From Zygnema cylindricum (lineage: Eukaryota > Streptophyta > Zygnematophyceae > Zygnematales > Zygnemataceae): a DNA stretch of 45,254 nucleotides. The position numbers and the translations under genes are program-made. The notes under the pieces were generated by a model. The model was not told the origin of the DNA, made no database searches, and was given only the letters and a program-made list of their open reading frames with translations. Below are positions 1 through 10,500 of this stretch, piece after piece. Position 1 is the first letter of the stretch, and each line of letters opens with the position of its first letter. The stretch covers positions 1 to 45,254 of the forward strand of contig JBBHKE010000203.1 of NCBI GenBank assembly GCA_037447655.1. Direction: 5' to 3'.

Positions 1-480
1 AAGAGAGAGAGTGGGGCGGAGCGAGGGAGAGGTACAGAAAGAGGAAGGGTGGGAGGGGAGGGCGGACGAGGGGGAGGGGGAGGGGGGGAGAAGGGAAGAG
101 GTGTAGAAGTAGGGAAGGGTAAAGGGATAGAGGGAGAGAGGGAGGGAGAGATAGAAGGGAGAGGCAGAGAAAGGGGGAAATGGGGAGAAGAAACGGGCGG
201 GAGAGAGGGAGAGGGAAAGAGGGGGAGAGGGGGAGTGGGGGAGACTGGAGAGTGGAAGCAATGGGGAGAGGAAGGAAGAGAGGGAATGGAATAGGCAGAG
301 AGATGAGAGATAGAGAGGGAGAAGGAGAGGGAGAGTGGGAGGGAAACGAAGAGGGAGATGAAGGGCGAGAGTGAGATGAAGAGGGTGAGGGCGAGGGATA
401 GGATAAAGAAGAGGGAGAGGCAGAGGAACAGGGAGAGGGCGAGGGAGAAGGCTAGGGAGAGGAAAGGGAGAGGGAGTAAA
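1..480. repeat. GA-rich purine tract at window start
   Basis: Almost pure G/A on the plus strand, built from GGGAGA and GAGGGA variants. The open frames here translate to Gly/Glu/Arg low complexity only, so I call no gene. It ends sharply near 480 where mixed sequence begins. The mirror-type CT tract at the other end of the window suggests the sequence is bounded by repeats that are hard to assemble. Confidence 0.9.
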
Positions 481-582
481 ATAAAATGCCTCACTTTTTC
501 GCACGGTTGACTTCCCTCTCCCCCCATCCAAAGGACCTCATTGATAGCTTAGTTCAGATTGCGACATCCACCAATGAGAGAA

Positions 583-640
583 TGCCACGTGGCACGAATG
601 AGTGAATGCCACGTCACCAGTGAGAGAATGCCACGTGGCA
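583..640. promoter_or_regulatory. Three tandem G-box (CACGTG-type) sites
   Basis: TGCCACGTGGCA at 583-594 and 629-640, and a variant TGCCACGTCACC at 607-618, lie in a short tandem repeat of about 22-24 bp whose units begin GAGAATGCC or similar. ACGT-core palindromes are the known binding sites of plant bZIP and bHLH factors. The sites lie about 1.9 kb upstream of the expansin-like start codon, so a regulatory role is only inferred. Confidence 0.35.
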
Positions 641-758
641 AATTCGAAATGGCCGTAGAGTTTCAACACTGGTCACGCGGACATGCGACTTGGTCGAAAC
701 GTATTATTATTAAATTTCCGTACTTTACTGTCATATGTTTGTGTACTGTACGGTAACA

Positions 759-979
759 CACCGTGAATTGTTATTATCGTCAAGGTTTTTTTTCGCCACT
801 TAAAACAATCTTTTCTCCGTACACACATATCGGATTGTGGATCTGACGGTTACGATTGAAAGGTATCACTCTCAGCTTCCGATTGGTGGTCTCAAATTGA
901 ATATCCAACAAGTGTGTACGGAGAGAAGATGTTTTTAAGTGGCCAAAAAAACCTTGACGCTAATAACGATTCGCGGTTG
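759..979. mobile_element. MITE copy 1, CACC/TA family (decayed)
   Basis: The left end begins CACCGTGAATTGTTATTA and the right end finishes CTAATAACGATTCGCGGTTG, an imperfect terminal inverted repeat followed by TA. Internal arms are also inverted: TTTTTTCGCCACTTAAAACA then CTCCGTACACAC on the left, and GTGTGTACGGAGAGAAGATG then TTTAAGTGG on the right. The same arms recur at 1917, 14110 and 20019. There is no coding capacity. Confidence 0.75.
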
Positions 980-1045
980 TAGTTTAATCAATCTTGCGGA
1001 CCAATCATATTCTGCCGATTGTCGAACTCTCGAGTAGCCGACATA

Positions 1046-1236
1046 CAGAGTGTACGGCAGGACAGCAAATAATTGTTTGCCGTACTGTCTTTTCCGCCGC
1101 CTGCTTTGTAGTTTGTACATGTTAAAAAGCGGTATTTAAACAAGGTGTACGGTTGGACGGCAAATTATTATTTGCCGTACTTTTTTTTTCCTCGCCTGCT
1201 TTGTAGTTTGTACATGTTAAATAGCGGTACATATCG
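1046..1236. repeat. 95-bp tandem duplication with internal palindrome
   Basis: Two copies, offset by 95 bp, share TGTACGG, then GCAAAT..ATT..TTTGCCGTAC, CCTGCTTTGTAGTTTG and TACATGTTAAA. Each unit contains an inverted pair GTACGGC/GCCGTAC that could form a hairpin. No gene is seen here. Confidence 0.75.
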
Positions 1237-1916
1237 GTTCATATCGTAGAAGGCGTATCACAATTTCGGTATATCTTAGGATCGTTAATTTCGCATGTGA
1301 TAAAGCCGAAAATATCGATATCGTAACGATTCACAATAATCGATCGAAATTTTTCTTTGTCGGTTAAGAATTTTGGATGCATGAGATGTACGAAAAATTC
1401 AAAATGTACAAAATTTACAAGGTGCAAAAGTACGGAAAGGGAAATCTATACGGACTGCATGTCCTTCTATCCTCGATACACGACACCGATTTTAATGTAC
1501 TGTGAAAATCGATTGTTCGAGATAGCGAATCGATGTTTCGATTTTTCGAGAGCCCTACAAAAGTGAATATCGAATCGGTAAAACCCAAACTGATTCGACA
1601 TTCGGCATTATTATTCTGTACTGACGCTGTACGGTCAGTCAAAAACCGGCGGCGGTTCCACGACGGCCGTCGACTGCGGTGACGCAAAATCCACGCGCGA
1701 GCTACAGTAGACTCAGTATGTCCATAGCGGTGGACAAAACGACAAAGTACGTAACGTCACTTGAAATGCGCGTCCGAAAACTGTTGGATACACTTTTACT
1801 GCGGTTTCCCCGTACCGTATGCGCACTTTATGAATTTTTGTATTTGAATATGCGTATAGTACGAAGGACCGCACCGTTCCATGTTGTTACACGCACATTT
1901 GAGCTGTGGTACACTA
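1237..1916. other. Spacer without recognisable gene
   Basis: Mixed AT-rich sequence with short open frames on both strands. None resembles a known family or has a consistent splice structure. I see nothing that supports a gene. Confidence 0.6.
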
Positions 1917-2134
1917 CACAATGTTTCGCTATTAGTGTTAATAATTTTTTCGCCACTTAAAACATATTTATCCCGTACACACTTGTCCTATTTTCACATG
2001 GAGACCGCCAATCGGAAGGTGATAATCTTGGCTTTCAATCGAAACCGTTAGTTCAATAATCCGACAAGCGTGTACGGAGAAAAGATGTTTTAAGTTCGAA
2101 AAATAAACATTAACCCTAATAGCGATACGCGGTG
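1917..2134. mobile_element. MITE copy 2, CACC/TA family
   Basis: TA-flanked element: CTA then CACAATGTTTCGCTATTAG on the left, and CTAATAGCGATACGCGGTG then TAG on the right. The internal arms TTTTTTCGCCACTTAAAACA and GTGTACGGAGAAAAGATG match the copies at 759 and 20019. TA target duplication plus short inverted termini fits a Tc1/mariner-type non-autonomous element; the superfamily is inference. Confidence 0.8.
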
Positions 2135-2496
2135 TAGTGTAGTACACAATAATGTTGCCACGTGGAATGTCCGTGAATGCAGGCGTTGGAGAGCAGATTC
2201 TGAAGCGTGTCACGCGGTGGACAAACGGACACAGACAAAAAGTACAAATGTACGGAGAGTTAGAGCACCTCTTAAACTTGAGATTTCCGCCCAAATCGAC
2301 AAGCTCTTGATTAGCTCTTGATTACCAATTTCACAAAGTTCAAAAAGAGTTGCCAAAAAATTACGAAAAGTATCCAAAAAGATTTGTAAAGTTACGAAAT
2401 TTGCCAAAAAGTTTACCAAAAAGTTTACCAAAAGAAAGTTGCAAAAAGGATTATCTTATTTGCGTTTTTTACGATTTTGTTTTTTCGACGAGAAAC

Positions 2497-3370
2497 ATGG
2501 AACGCTCTCTCTCACTCCTCGCCATGTGGCCAATAGTGATGCTGCTTCTGCTGCCACGTGGACAGTCTGCTCCACTGTACGACAAGAAATGGAAGGTTGC
2601 TTCTGCCACGTGGTACCAGAAAGATTCGTCGGGTCCAGGTCCTGACGGTGAGACTTCGAATGTTCAATGTGTGACATTGGTAGACGGAGGAAACATGCTA
2701 CTGTTAAATGTGTGACATTGGTAGACGGAGGAAACATGCTACTGTTAAATGTGTGACATTGGTAGACGGAGGAAACATGCTACTGTTAAATGTGTGACAT
2801 TGGTAGACGGAGGAAACATGCTACTGTTAAATGTGTGACATTGGTAGACGGTTTCTAACTGCTAATTGTGTGACATTGGCTGATCATTGTGAGAAATAAT
2901 TAGGAAACGGCGATAGAATTAAAAGTAGAGTACATGCTAACAAAAACGGTAATAAATTTCAGCAAATTAAATAAATTACTTAGTGATTTTTACTCTCAAA
3001 AATGTTCCCTCTGATGTCGGATCGTTCAGAACGAAATAGAAAAAAACCAAAATGAAAAACAAAAGAAGAACTAAACAGTGTAAATTCTGCCATTCAACAT
3101 TCGAGTCAAATTTTATTTATTTTTAAGACAAAAGTTGACACATCGAGGATAACCGCATTCTAGCTGCCACTGCCACATGGGTACCAATTGCCACCTGGCT
3201 GACATTTGCCACGTGGCTTCCTCTGATTGGTGCCAGGTGGCCAATGTGAATACGGCAATCTGACCCTGACGGCGAACAAAAGGATGGCGGCAGCTGTCAG
3301 TGGGCTCCTCTTCAGGGACGGATTGGGATGTGGGGCGTGCTATAGGGTGAGAACACATGGCATTCGATTC

Positions 3371-3404
<34 letters not shown>

Positions 3405-3465
3405 CTCTGGCTCCCTCCCCTTGCGTCTCCCTTCCCCCCTCATATGGGTGATGACACGTAGCAAT

Positions 3466-3524
<59 letters not shown>

Positions 3525-3899
3525 TCCCTCTCTTTAACACGTGGCACCCTGCAGAATCTAAAATTGTGGCATGTAAGTCCTCTCTGCCAGTCAAAATGTC
3601 GAATGTGAAAGTCACGTCTCTCTTACTCTCTCCCTCTCCCTCTCTCCGTCTCCCTCTCCCTCTACTTTTTCTCGCAGGTGAAATGTTTGAGTGACGAAAA
3701 TTGTCGCTCTAAACCCATCACAGTAACGGCGACGGACCAGTGCCCTCCGGCCGTCGATTCATCAACCCATGATTGGTGTGGAATCGGAAAGGCCCATTTT
3801 GATATGACAAAGGAAGCTTTTGAAGCCATGGCGATAGCAGGACAAGGAAAACTTCTTTCTGACAAGTATTTTGTGAATCGCGTTCTTTACAAAAGGTAA
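2497..3899 (+). CDS. Expansin-like secreted protein, DPBB domain only
   Basis: Three exons: 2497-2647, 3237-3346 and 3678-3899, joined in frame by GT/AG introns to about 160 residues. Residues 1-24 form a signal peptide (hydrophobic MLLLL core). A six-stranded double-psi barrel follows, with the expansin-type motifs ATWY, GQCEYGNL, GLGCGACYR, VTATDQCPP, DWCG and the HFD triad. Expansins loosen cellulose-hemicellulose contacts in the wall without hydrolysis. The second domain (family-63 carbohydrate-binding) is absent. TAA follows at 3897, but AAAG|GTAACA at 3895 is also a good donor, just where family members continue with a conserved VPC. No later exon is visible before the next gene. The gene is either DPBB-only or truncated. 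The frames and spliced motifs make the fold confident; the subgroup (alpha, beta, like) is unsure. Confidence 0.8.
2671..2880. repeat. 41-bp minisatellite in expansin intron 1
   Basis: The core GTGACATTGGTAGACGG begins at 2671, 2712, 2753, 2794 and 2835, an exact 41-bp period. A shortened sixth copy starts near 2870. The copies are almost identical, indicating recent expansion. The array begins about 23 bp after the splice donor at 2648. Confidence 0.95.
3370..3535. repeat. (CT)n microsatellites in expansin intron 2
   Basis: Two long CT runs (about 3372-3401 and 3472-3525) separated by unique sequence lie within the second intron, before the acceptor at 3677. A further C/T-rich stretch runs 3618-3672 as the polypyrimidine tract. 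Confidence 0.95.
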
Positions 3900-4555
3900 C
3901 AAATGAGTAAAAGAATTCATATATGACAGAAGGACGGAACGGCCGAAGGACGGACGGAAAGAAAGAAAGAATGAACGAATGAATGAATACAAGAAAGAAA
4001 AACTGGAACTCTTGAATGTACTGTACTCAAATGTATGAAATATTAATGAATGAACGAACGAACGAACAGACGGATGAATTAGTGAATTGATGAGAAAAAA
4101 AAAAATTATCCCAAGATGGAACTTTAAAAGGACCTATAAGTGAACTACAACTGAGCTATAATTCACAAATTTGAATTAAATGTTGAACGCAATTGGACAT
4201 CATGTTGGGCGAAAGTTAAAGCAAATTGAACTCAAATTAAAAGAAACAAACCAAATTCTAACTTTTATTATTTTTTTCTTGCTTGGTTGAATTGTGTTTA
4301 GTTTTCTTTGCCATTTTCCCCTTAAATGTTTTCCATTTGATTTGCTCTTCTTTTCACTATTGCCTTCCCGTATCTTCTTGTTGCTTTGTGTTAAATTTCC
4401 CTCTGTGATGTTAGAGAACACTGTAAATTTCCAACCACATGTACTATTAGTGACCAGGATTAAAGCATTTTCTGCGGATCAATGAGAGAAACAACTTTGA
4501 TACTCAATGCTGCAATAAATAATGGTGATAATGCTAATTCTGATATCTTTTACTG
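3900..4555. other. Junction between expansin and oligopeptidase genes, with tetranucleotide repeats
   Basis: Contains imperfect GAAA, GAAT and GAAC tetranucleotide runs at about 3957-4080, then AT-rich sequence. I find neither the missing second expansin domain nor the missing N-terminal exons of the oligopeptidase here on either strand. Both genes appear to stop at this stretch. Confidence 0.6.
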
Positions 4556-7500
4556 ATGGATTTGAATTCTCTGGAGGATTTTGCAGCCGAGTTGAAGAGT
4601 GCAGTACTTAGTGGAGTTGCTTTGGAGGGGAAAGCTAAGGAACGCTTCAATGAGATTCAACAGGTAGGTAATTAACCGTTTAGGGGTTCCAAGTTTACCA
4701 AGTGGGAAGGCACGTAAAGATTTTGTGAGATGAGTCAAATGTTCTTCTTTGAATTTACTATCCACCGACATATCATCTATAAATTCCTAAACAAAATCGT
4801 CCATGTAGTCAGAGAATTGATGTGGAAAACTGTGTAAAGAAAGACTGAATTGTACCTGAAATTGTAGAAAATTGTTTGTCTGAAATGGTTTCTAAATTTT
4901 TTGAATATGTTGCAATCGGTTACTGTTCCCCAGGAGCTTGCTACCCTCTCCACGAAGTTTAGCAACAATCTTTTGGATGCAACAAAAGCGTTTTCGCGAC
5001 TGGTGACGGATCCCAAGGATGTTGAAGGCTTGCCTCCATCTGCCCTTGGACTTGCTGCCCAGACTGCAATTTCCAAGGTAAATTTTCTCAATTTTTTCAA
5101 ATTTCTTCAACGCCTCTTATTGACGGATGCATTTTTTCAAATCAAAATTGGCAGCATCATGGGTGATTTACAAACTAGTGAATTTCTTCAAATTTCATCA
5201 AATCTCTTTATTTTTTTTCAAATTTCTGCAACGCTTTCAGTTGATGGATCCATCAAAAATGTCAGCATGATGTGTGATTTTACTAAATCGTGTGTTTTTA
5301 CTCTTTTTTCCAGTCTTTTGGTACATCTTTGTAATGCGACAGTTTTTTATCATGTGCGTTGGGTGTACACTGTACATCTATGTTTTTGTTCTCTGATTCT
5401 GTTTATTTTTTGTCAGTTTTTCTAAGAATATATACTTAACTGCTGACTACAGGGAAATGAAGGTGCGACTCCAGAGAACGGCCCATGGGTGTTTACTTTG
5501 GACATGCCCTCATATATGCCTATCATGCAGGTAAGGGTGTCTATTTCTTTTTTCGGAGAATGTCCCTTAGTCTCGCAGATCTTCGTTAACTGTACTTTGG
5601 ATCTCCAGTAGGAAGTCGGTTTTGTAATTGGTTTGGGAAAAAGGCCTATCTGTAGTGCACTTATTTATGTAACTTCTTTTGAACATTAATGTTGTTTTTT
5701 CCCAAGGAGGGTAGTATGACTATGGATAAAATGACCACTTGTTGAACATCCATTCTGGTTCTCTTCTGTTTCCTAATTGATGGAGGTTTTCTGATGTGTT
5801 AACCTTTTTTTCCTGGATTGCAAGATGGGAATGTCTTTTTAGAATTTTCCCTGAACTAGGTGAATTGATGTCATTATTACGTTATTTTCTTACTTTTTTT
5901 TTACTTCACGTACTCCTTCACTGATGCAATGTCCTAGCTTCAAGCTGTAGCTGGCATACAATCTATTAGATGATGCTTCATTTCTTATGTTAGTCAAGGC
6001 CCGTTTTTTTTTAAAACGTAAATTTTCAACGATGCAAATGTTAGTGTAAGTTTTTACTCGAATTACAGATTGCAATCCTGCTTCTACAAAATATTTTTTC
6101 CAACAGTAAGAATATTTTGCTCACAAGTAAAAAAAAAAAAATGTCTATTTTGGTCAAAGCGACCTTTTTGTTTGAAAATATCTGCAAATCGATGCCTGAA
6201 GTAACAAATTGCTGTAACTTTCTTTTTTTAATTTTTTCAGCACGCTAAAAACCGTGCTTTGAGGGAGGAGTTGTACCGGGCCTATATTACTCGAGCTTCA
6301 GAGGGAGAGGGTGACAATAGTCCCATCATTGACCGCATTCTGACTTTGAAGAAGGAGAAGGCTCAACTTCTTGGTTATCCTAACCACGCAGAGGTTTGGA
6401 AGTTTACCTATTTTTTTGTTTACGTTGTTTTTTTTCTGAAACTCAATTGTCAACCATTTCAAGAAATGGAATCGTTCTCTGTTATTTGTTGAGATTATTC
6501 GCAGGTAACTGAGTGTGTACAATGGCTTCAGAATGTTTTTGTTGGAGAAGTTTCACGTGTTTATGTACCAAAAGATCACAAGTTCTTCGCAATTTCACCT
6601 TCTTTTCTTTGTAATTAATAATTTTTGTCTAGATTATGGCTCTGGACAGGTGAGCCTTGCTGTAAAAATGGCGACATTTGAGAAAGCTACCGAGCTTTTG
6701 GAAGAGCTTCGAAGTGCATCTTGGGACGGGGCTGTACAAGGTACTTCCTCGTCCTCGTCCTCGTCCTCTTTCTCCTCTCCTCCTCTTCCTGCGCCTCCTC
6801 CTCCTCCTCTTCCTGCGCCTCCTCCTCCTCCTCCTCCTCCTCCTCCTCCTCCTCCTCCTCCTCCTCCTCCTCCTCCTCCTCCTCCTCCTCCTCCTCCTCC
6901 TCGACCTCATTCATCACTGCTCCTCCTCCTCCTCCTCTTCCTCCTCCTCCCCCTCGTCGTCCTCCTTTTTCTTTCCTCCTCCTCCTTCTCCTACTCCTAC
7001 TCCTTTTTTTACGTCCTCTCATGTTCTTTAGTGCCTTCTTTTTGTGGACTATGATGTGATGAAAAATGTATCAAACATGTGAGAAGAATTTTTTAATTTT
7101 ATCTGCTTGACATGGATGTCTTTCAACTGTTGGAAGCTTTATTTAGTGAAAATGTAAGGGCAGAGAGACCTATTAAATCACTCTATGGTGGACTTATTTA
7201 TTTTCTATATTCGCATATATGTGAGTCAAGTTGCCAATTCTTTGTCTTGAGTTGTTTTTTAATATATGCGTATATGTAATTCAAGTGGCGGTTGCCTAGA
7301 GTTGTTTCTTTTATGTATACATATATGTAAGAAATGTGATTGGTTCTTTTCTCAGATTTGGAGGATTTGAAGACCTTTGCTAAAGAACAAGGAGCCTCAG
7401 AAGCAGACGATTTCCGCCCCTGGGATGCAACATTTTGGAGTGAGAGGCTTCGAGAAGCAAAATTTAACATCAGTGAGGTAAGCATGACATCATAGGATTT

Positions 7501-10500
7501 TAAACATTTCAACACTAGTGAGGTAAGCACGATATAATAGAATTTCAAAAATTTAACATCAGTGAGGTAAGCCACGACATAATAGAATTTCATAAATTTA
7601 ACATTAGTGAGGTGAGCACGATGTAATACAATTTCAATCAGAGATGCGAATGATAGATGATTATTCTTTTCATTCATAAATCATAAAATACGCAGGAATT
7701 TATATAGTCACAGCTGGGGCAGGAGAGGTGTTTCTTCTTTCTTCTCTTTCCCTCCCCCCCTTTTTTTTTATCGAAGGTTTATGACAACTTGTATAAATTT
7801 GTGTTTGGTGCAAGGGGTAATGGCTTCAAATGTAAAAAAAACTGTCATAAATTGTATTAATGTGTATAGTAGTCCAAATCAGTTTTATGTTGTGATTGTA
7901 AACAGTTCAGTTGACATTATATGGTATGAAAAACCGGTCCTTGCAATTCACGCCTCCAACTTCTAGTATGTTGTTTTCTCGCTTGAACGGCAAATGAATT
8001 AGAATCGTTGAATTTATTTGATCTCGAGTAGAAAAGAAAAAAAAAAAAACTAAAGAATTATTAAGATTCTGATTTGTTCTAACTTCCAGTCCTTGTCATT
8101 GGTATTAATACCCATTTTACAGGAAGAACTTCGACCATACTTTTCCTTTCCACGGGTTTTGGAAGGACTTTTCAGTCTTACACGTGAGCTTTTTGGAGTA
8201 CAGGTGGAAGAAGCTGATGGCGTCGCTCCTGTAAGTTTTTCCTTTTTTCTTTTTTCTTTTTTTCTTTATTTTTAAAATGTCACTGCAATTCATTTTTGTT
8301 TGCATGATTCGTTTTATGAGTCATTGATTCTTTTTATGTCCTTATTCCTTAACTTAATCAGGACTCTTTTTTTTACGATCATCATTCTTCTATGCAATCA
8401 TCATTTTTTCATGTTAATGTATGGAATCGTAAATCTTTTTAGTTCGTGATTTTTTTAATGTAACCATATTCTCTTTTTGAAAGGCTTGAGATCTGATTAA
8501 GATCTTAGTGCCGATCTTTTACCGCCTTCATAATGTTTAATATTTTTTTTTACTTTTTTTTGTTTCATGTTATGATGAGATGTTTTTGCGGGCATGATTC
8601 TTTTTCCGAGTCACTGATTTTTTTCATGCCCTGATTTTTTAATGTAATCTTGACTTTTTTTAACATAATCATCATTTTTTTCACGTAATGCATTTAATCG
8701 TGTTTTATGTAATCGTGAATTTTCTTTAATGTATTTATGATCTATTTTTCATAATCCTGATTAAGAGACTAAAGATTTGAGTATTGCGAACCTATGAGTG
8801 GTCTTTTGCCACTTACATTATGCGATTCGAGAAACTAACCATAATGACCTTAATGAGTTAACTAAGTATACTGCCCATTTTTATCACAGTTAAAAACACT
8901 TAAGTTGATTGCGTGTTTTTCTACCCAGAATTTTGAACGATGCTATCTAGTTAAGTGGCAGATAGTGAGCCACGTGATAGAACACAATTTACTGTAGTCA
9001 ATTGTAATAAAGTGTTAACATTAATAATTTACTAATTCTTAATAGCGATGTGCAGTATAGCATCCAAAACACATTTGCATAACCGACAATCGCTCTGGCC
9101 ACAAATTCAAAAGATAAAAAACTAAAACTGATTTATAATTTATGCATGTGCAGTTGCATATATTTTCTCCATACCAACTTATATGCAATTTTTACACATT
9201 TGCCACTTTATTCTTTTTTTCTCTCCCCCTCCCCATCCCCCTCCATTGTCCCTTCTCCCTCCATCGCTTCCGCTCCCTCCATCCCTCCCTTTCCTTCCCC
9301 TATCTCCCACTCTCCTGTCTCCTTCTCTCTTCTTCTCCTTCAACTCTCTTCCTCGCAGGTTTGGCATCCTGATGTTCGTTTTTTCAAAGTGAGTGATCTG
9401 AAGGGAGAACCCGTGGCATATTTCTACCTTGATCCCTATTCTCGACCCTCGGAGAAAAGAGGAGGAGCTTGGATGGACGATGCAGTTGGTAGAAGCCGTC
9501 TCCTTGCGCCACCTGGCACATCGGTACGGCTCCCGCTCCCTGATTGTCACACTTTCCACTTTTAATTGCCGCTTTGCCTGTTTCTTTTCCACCTCCATCC
9601 CTCTACCTCTTTCTCTGTCGATACGGCTCCCACTCCTTTATTCCCATAGTTTCTCCTTTCAATTGCCGCTTTGCCTGTTTCTTTTCCACCTCCATCCCAC
9701 TACTCGTTCTCTGTCGGTACGGCTTCCCCTCTCTTATCCTGAGAGTTTTTCCTTTCGATTGCTTCTTTGAAGTTTTTTTTTTCCCCTCTAAACCGCGATT
9801 TCTCTTCCTCTCTCTCTTGGTACGGCTCACACTCTGTTGTTCCCAAAAAAATTTCATTCAATTGCCACTCTGTCCGTTTCTTTTTCTCCTCCAAAACGCC
9901 ATCCCTCTTTCCTCTCTCTCCAGGTACGGCTCCCTGTGGCCCATATGGTTTGCAATCAAACCCCTCCAGTAGGAGACAAACCCAGTTTAATGACTTTTAG
10001 AGAGGTGGAAACTCTTTTCCATGAGTTCGGACATGCGCTGCAGCACATGCTGACGAAACAGGACGAAGGGCTTGTCGCGGGGATTCGAGGAGTGGAGTGG
10101 GATGCTGTGGAGTTACCCTCACAATTTATGGAAAATTGGTGTTACCACAGGTAAGAGAGAGGGAGGGAGAGAGAGTATTCGAGGAGTGGAGTGGGATGCA
10201 GTGGAGTCACCCTCGCAATTTATGGAAAATTGGTGTTACCACAGATGAGAGAGAGGGGGAGGGAGGGAGAGAGAGGGAGGGAGGGAGAGAGAGGGGGAGA
10301 GAGAGGGAGAGAGAGGGAGAGAGGGAGGGCGAGATGGAGGGAGAGAGAGAGTGAGAGAGTTATCACAATTTATGGAAAATTAGTGTTACGAAAGGTGAGG
10401 GGGAGAGAGAGAGAGCAAGAGAGGAAGAGCGACGAGGGTGACAGTCACAATCGCTGGGTTCAAATTCACATGTTGTAATAGAAAATCACTTTTGGGTGGA

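Noticed and set aside
2671-2880. CRISPR-like array of regularly spaced repeats
   Set aside because: The 41-bp units are contiguous and identical with no variable spacers, in an intron of a eukaryotic gene.
4294-4485. Candidate N-terminal exon of the oligopeptidase
   Set aside because: The frame is Phe/Leu-rich and shows none of the conserved N-terminal features of M3 peptidases, nor a donor in phase.
6515-7059. Several long overlapping open frames of Ser/Pro/Leu or Glu/Arg repeats
   Set aside because: All are translations of a (TCC)n microsatellite inside an oligopeptidase intron whose flanking exons splice in phase.
9544-9972. 142-residue plus-strand frame in the intron before the HEFGH exon
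   Set aside because: It is a read-through of the four tandem intron units; the frame is not that of the oligopeptidase.
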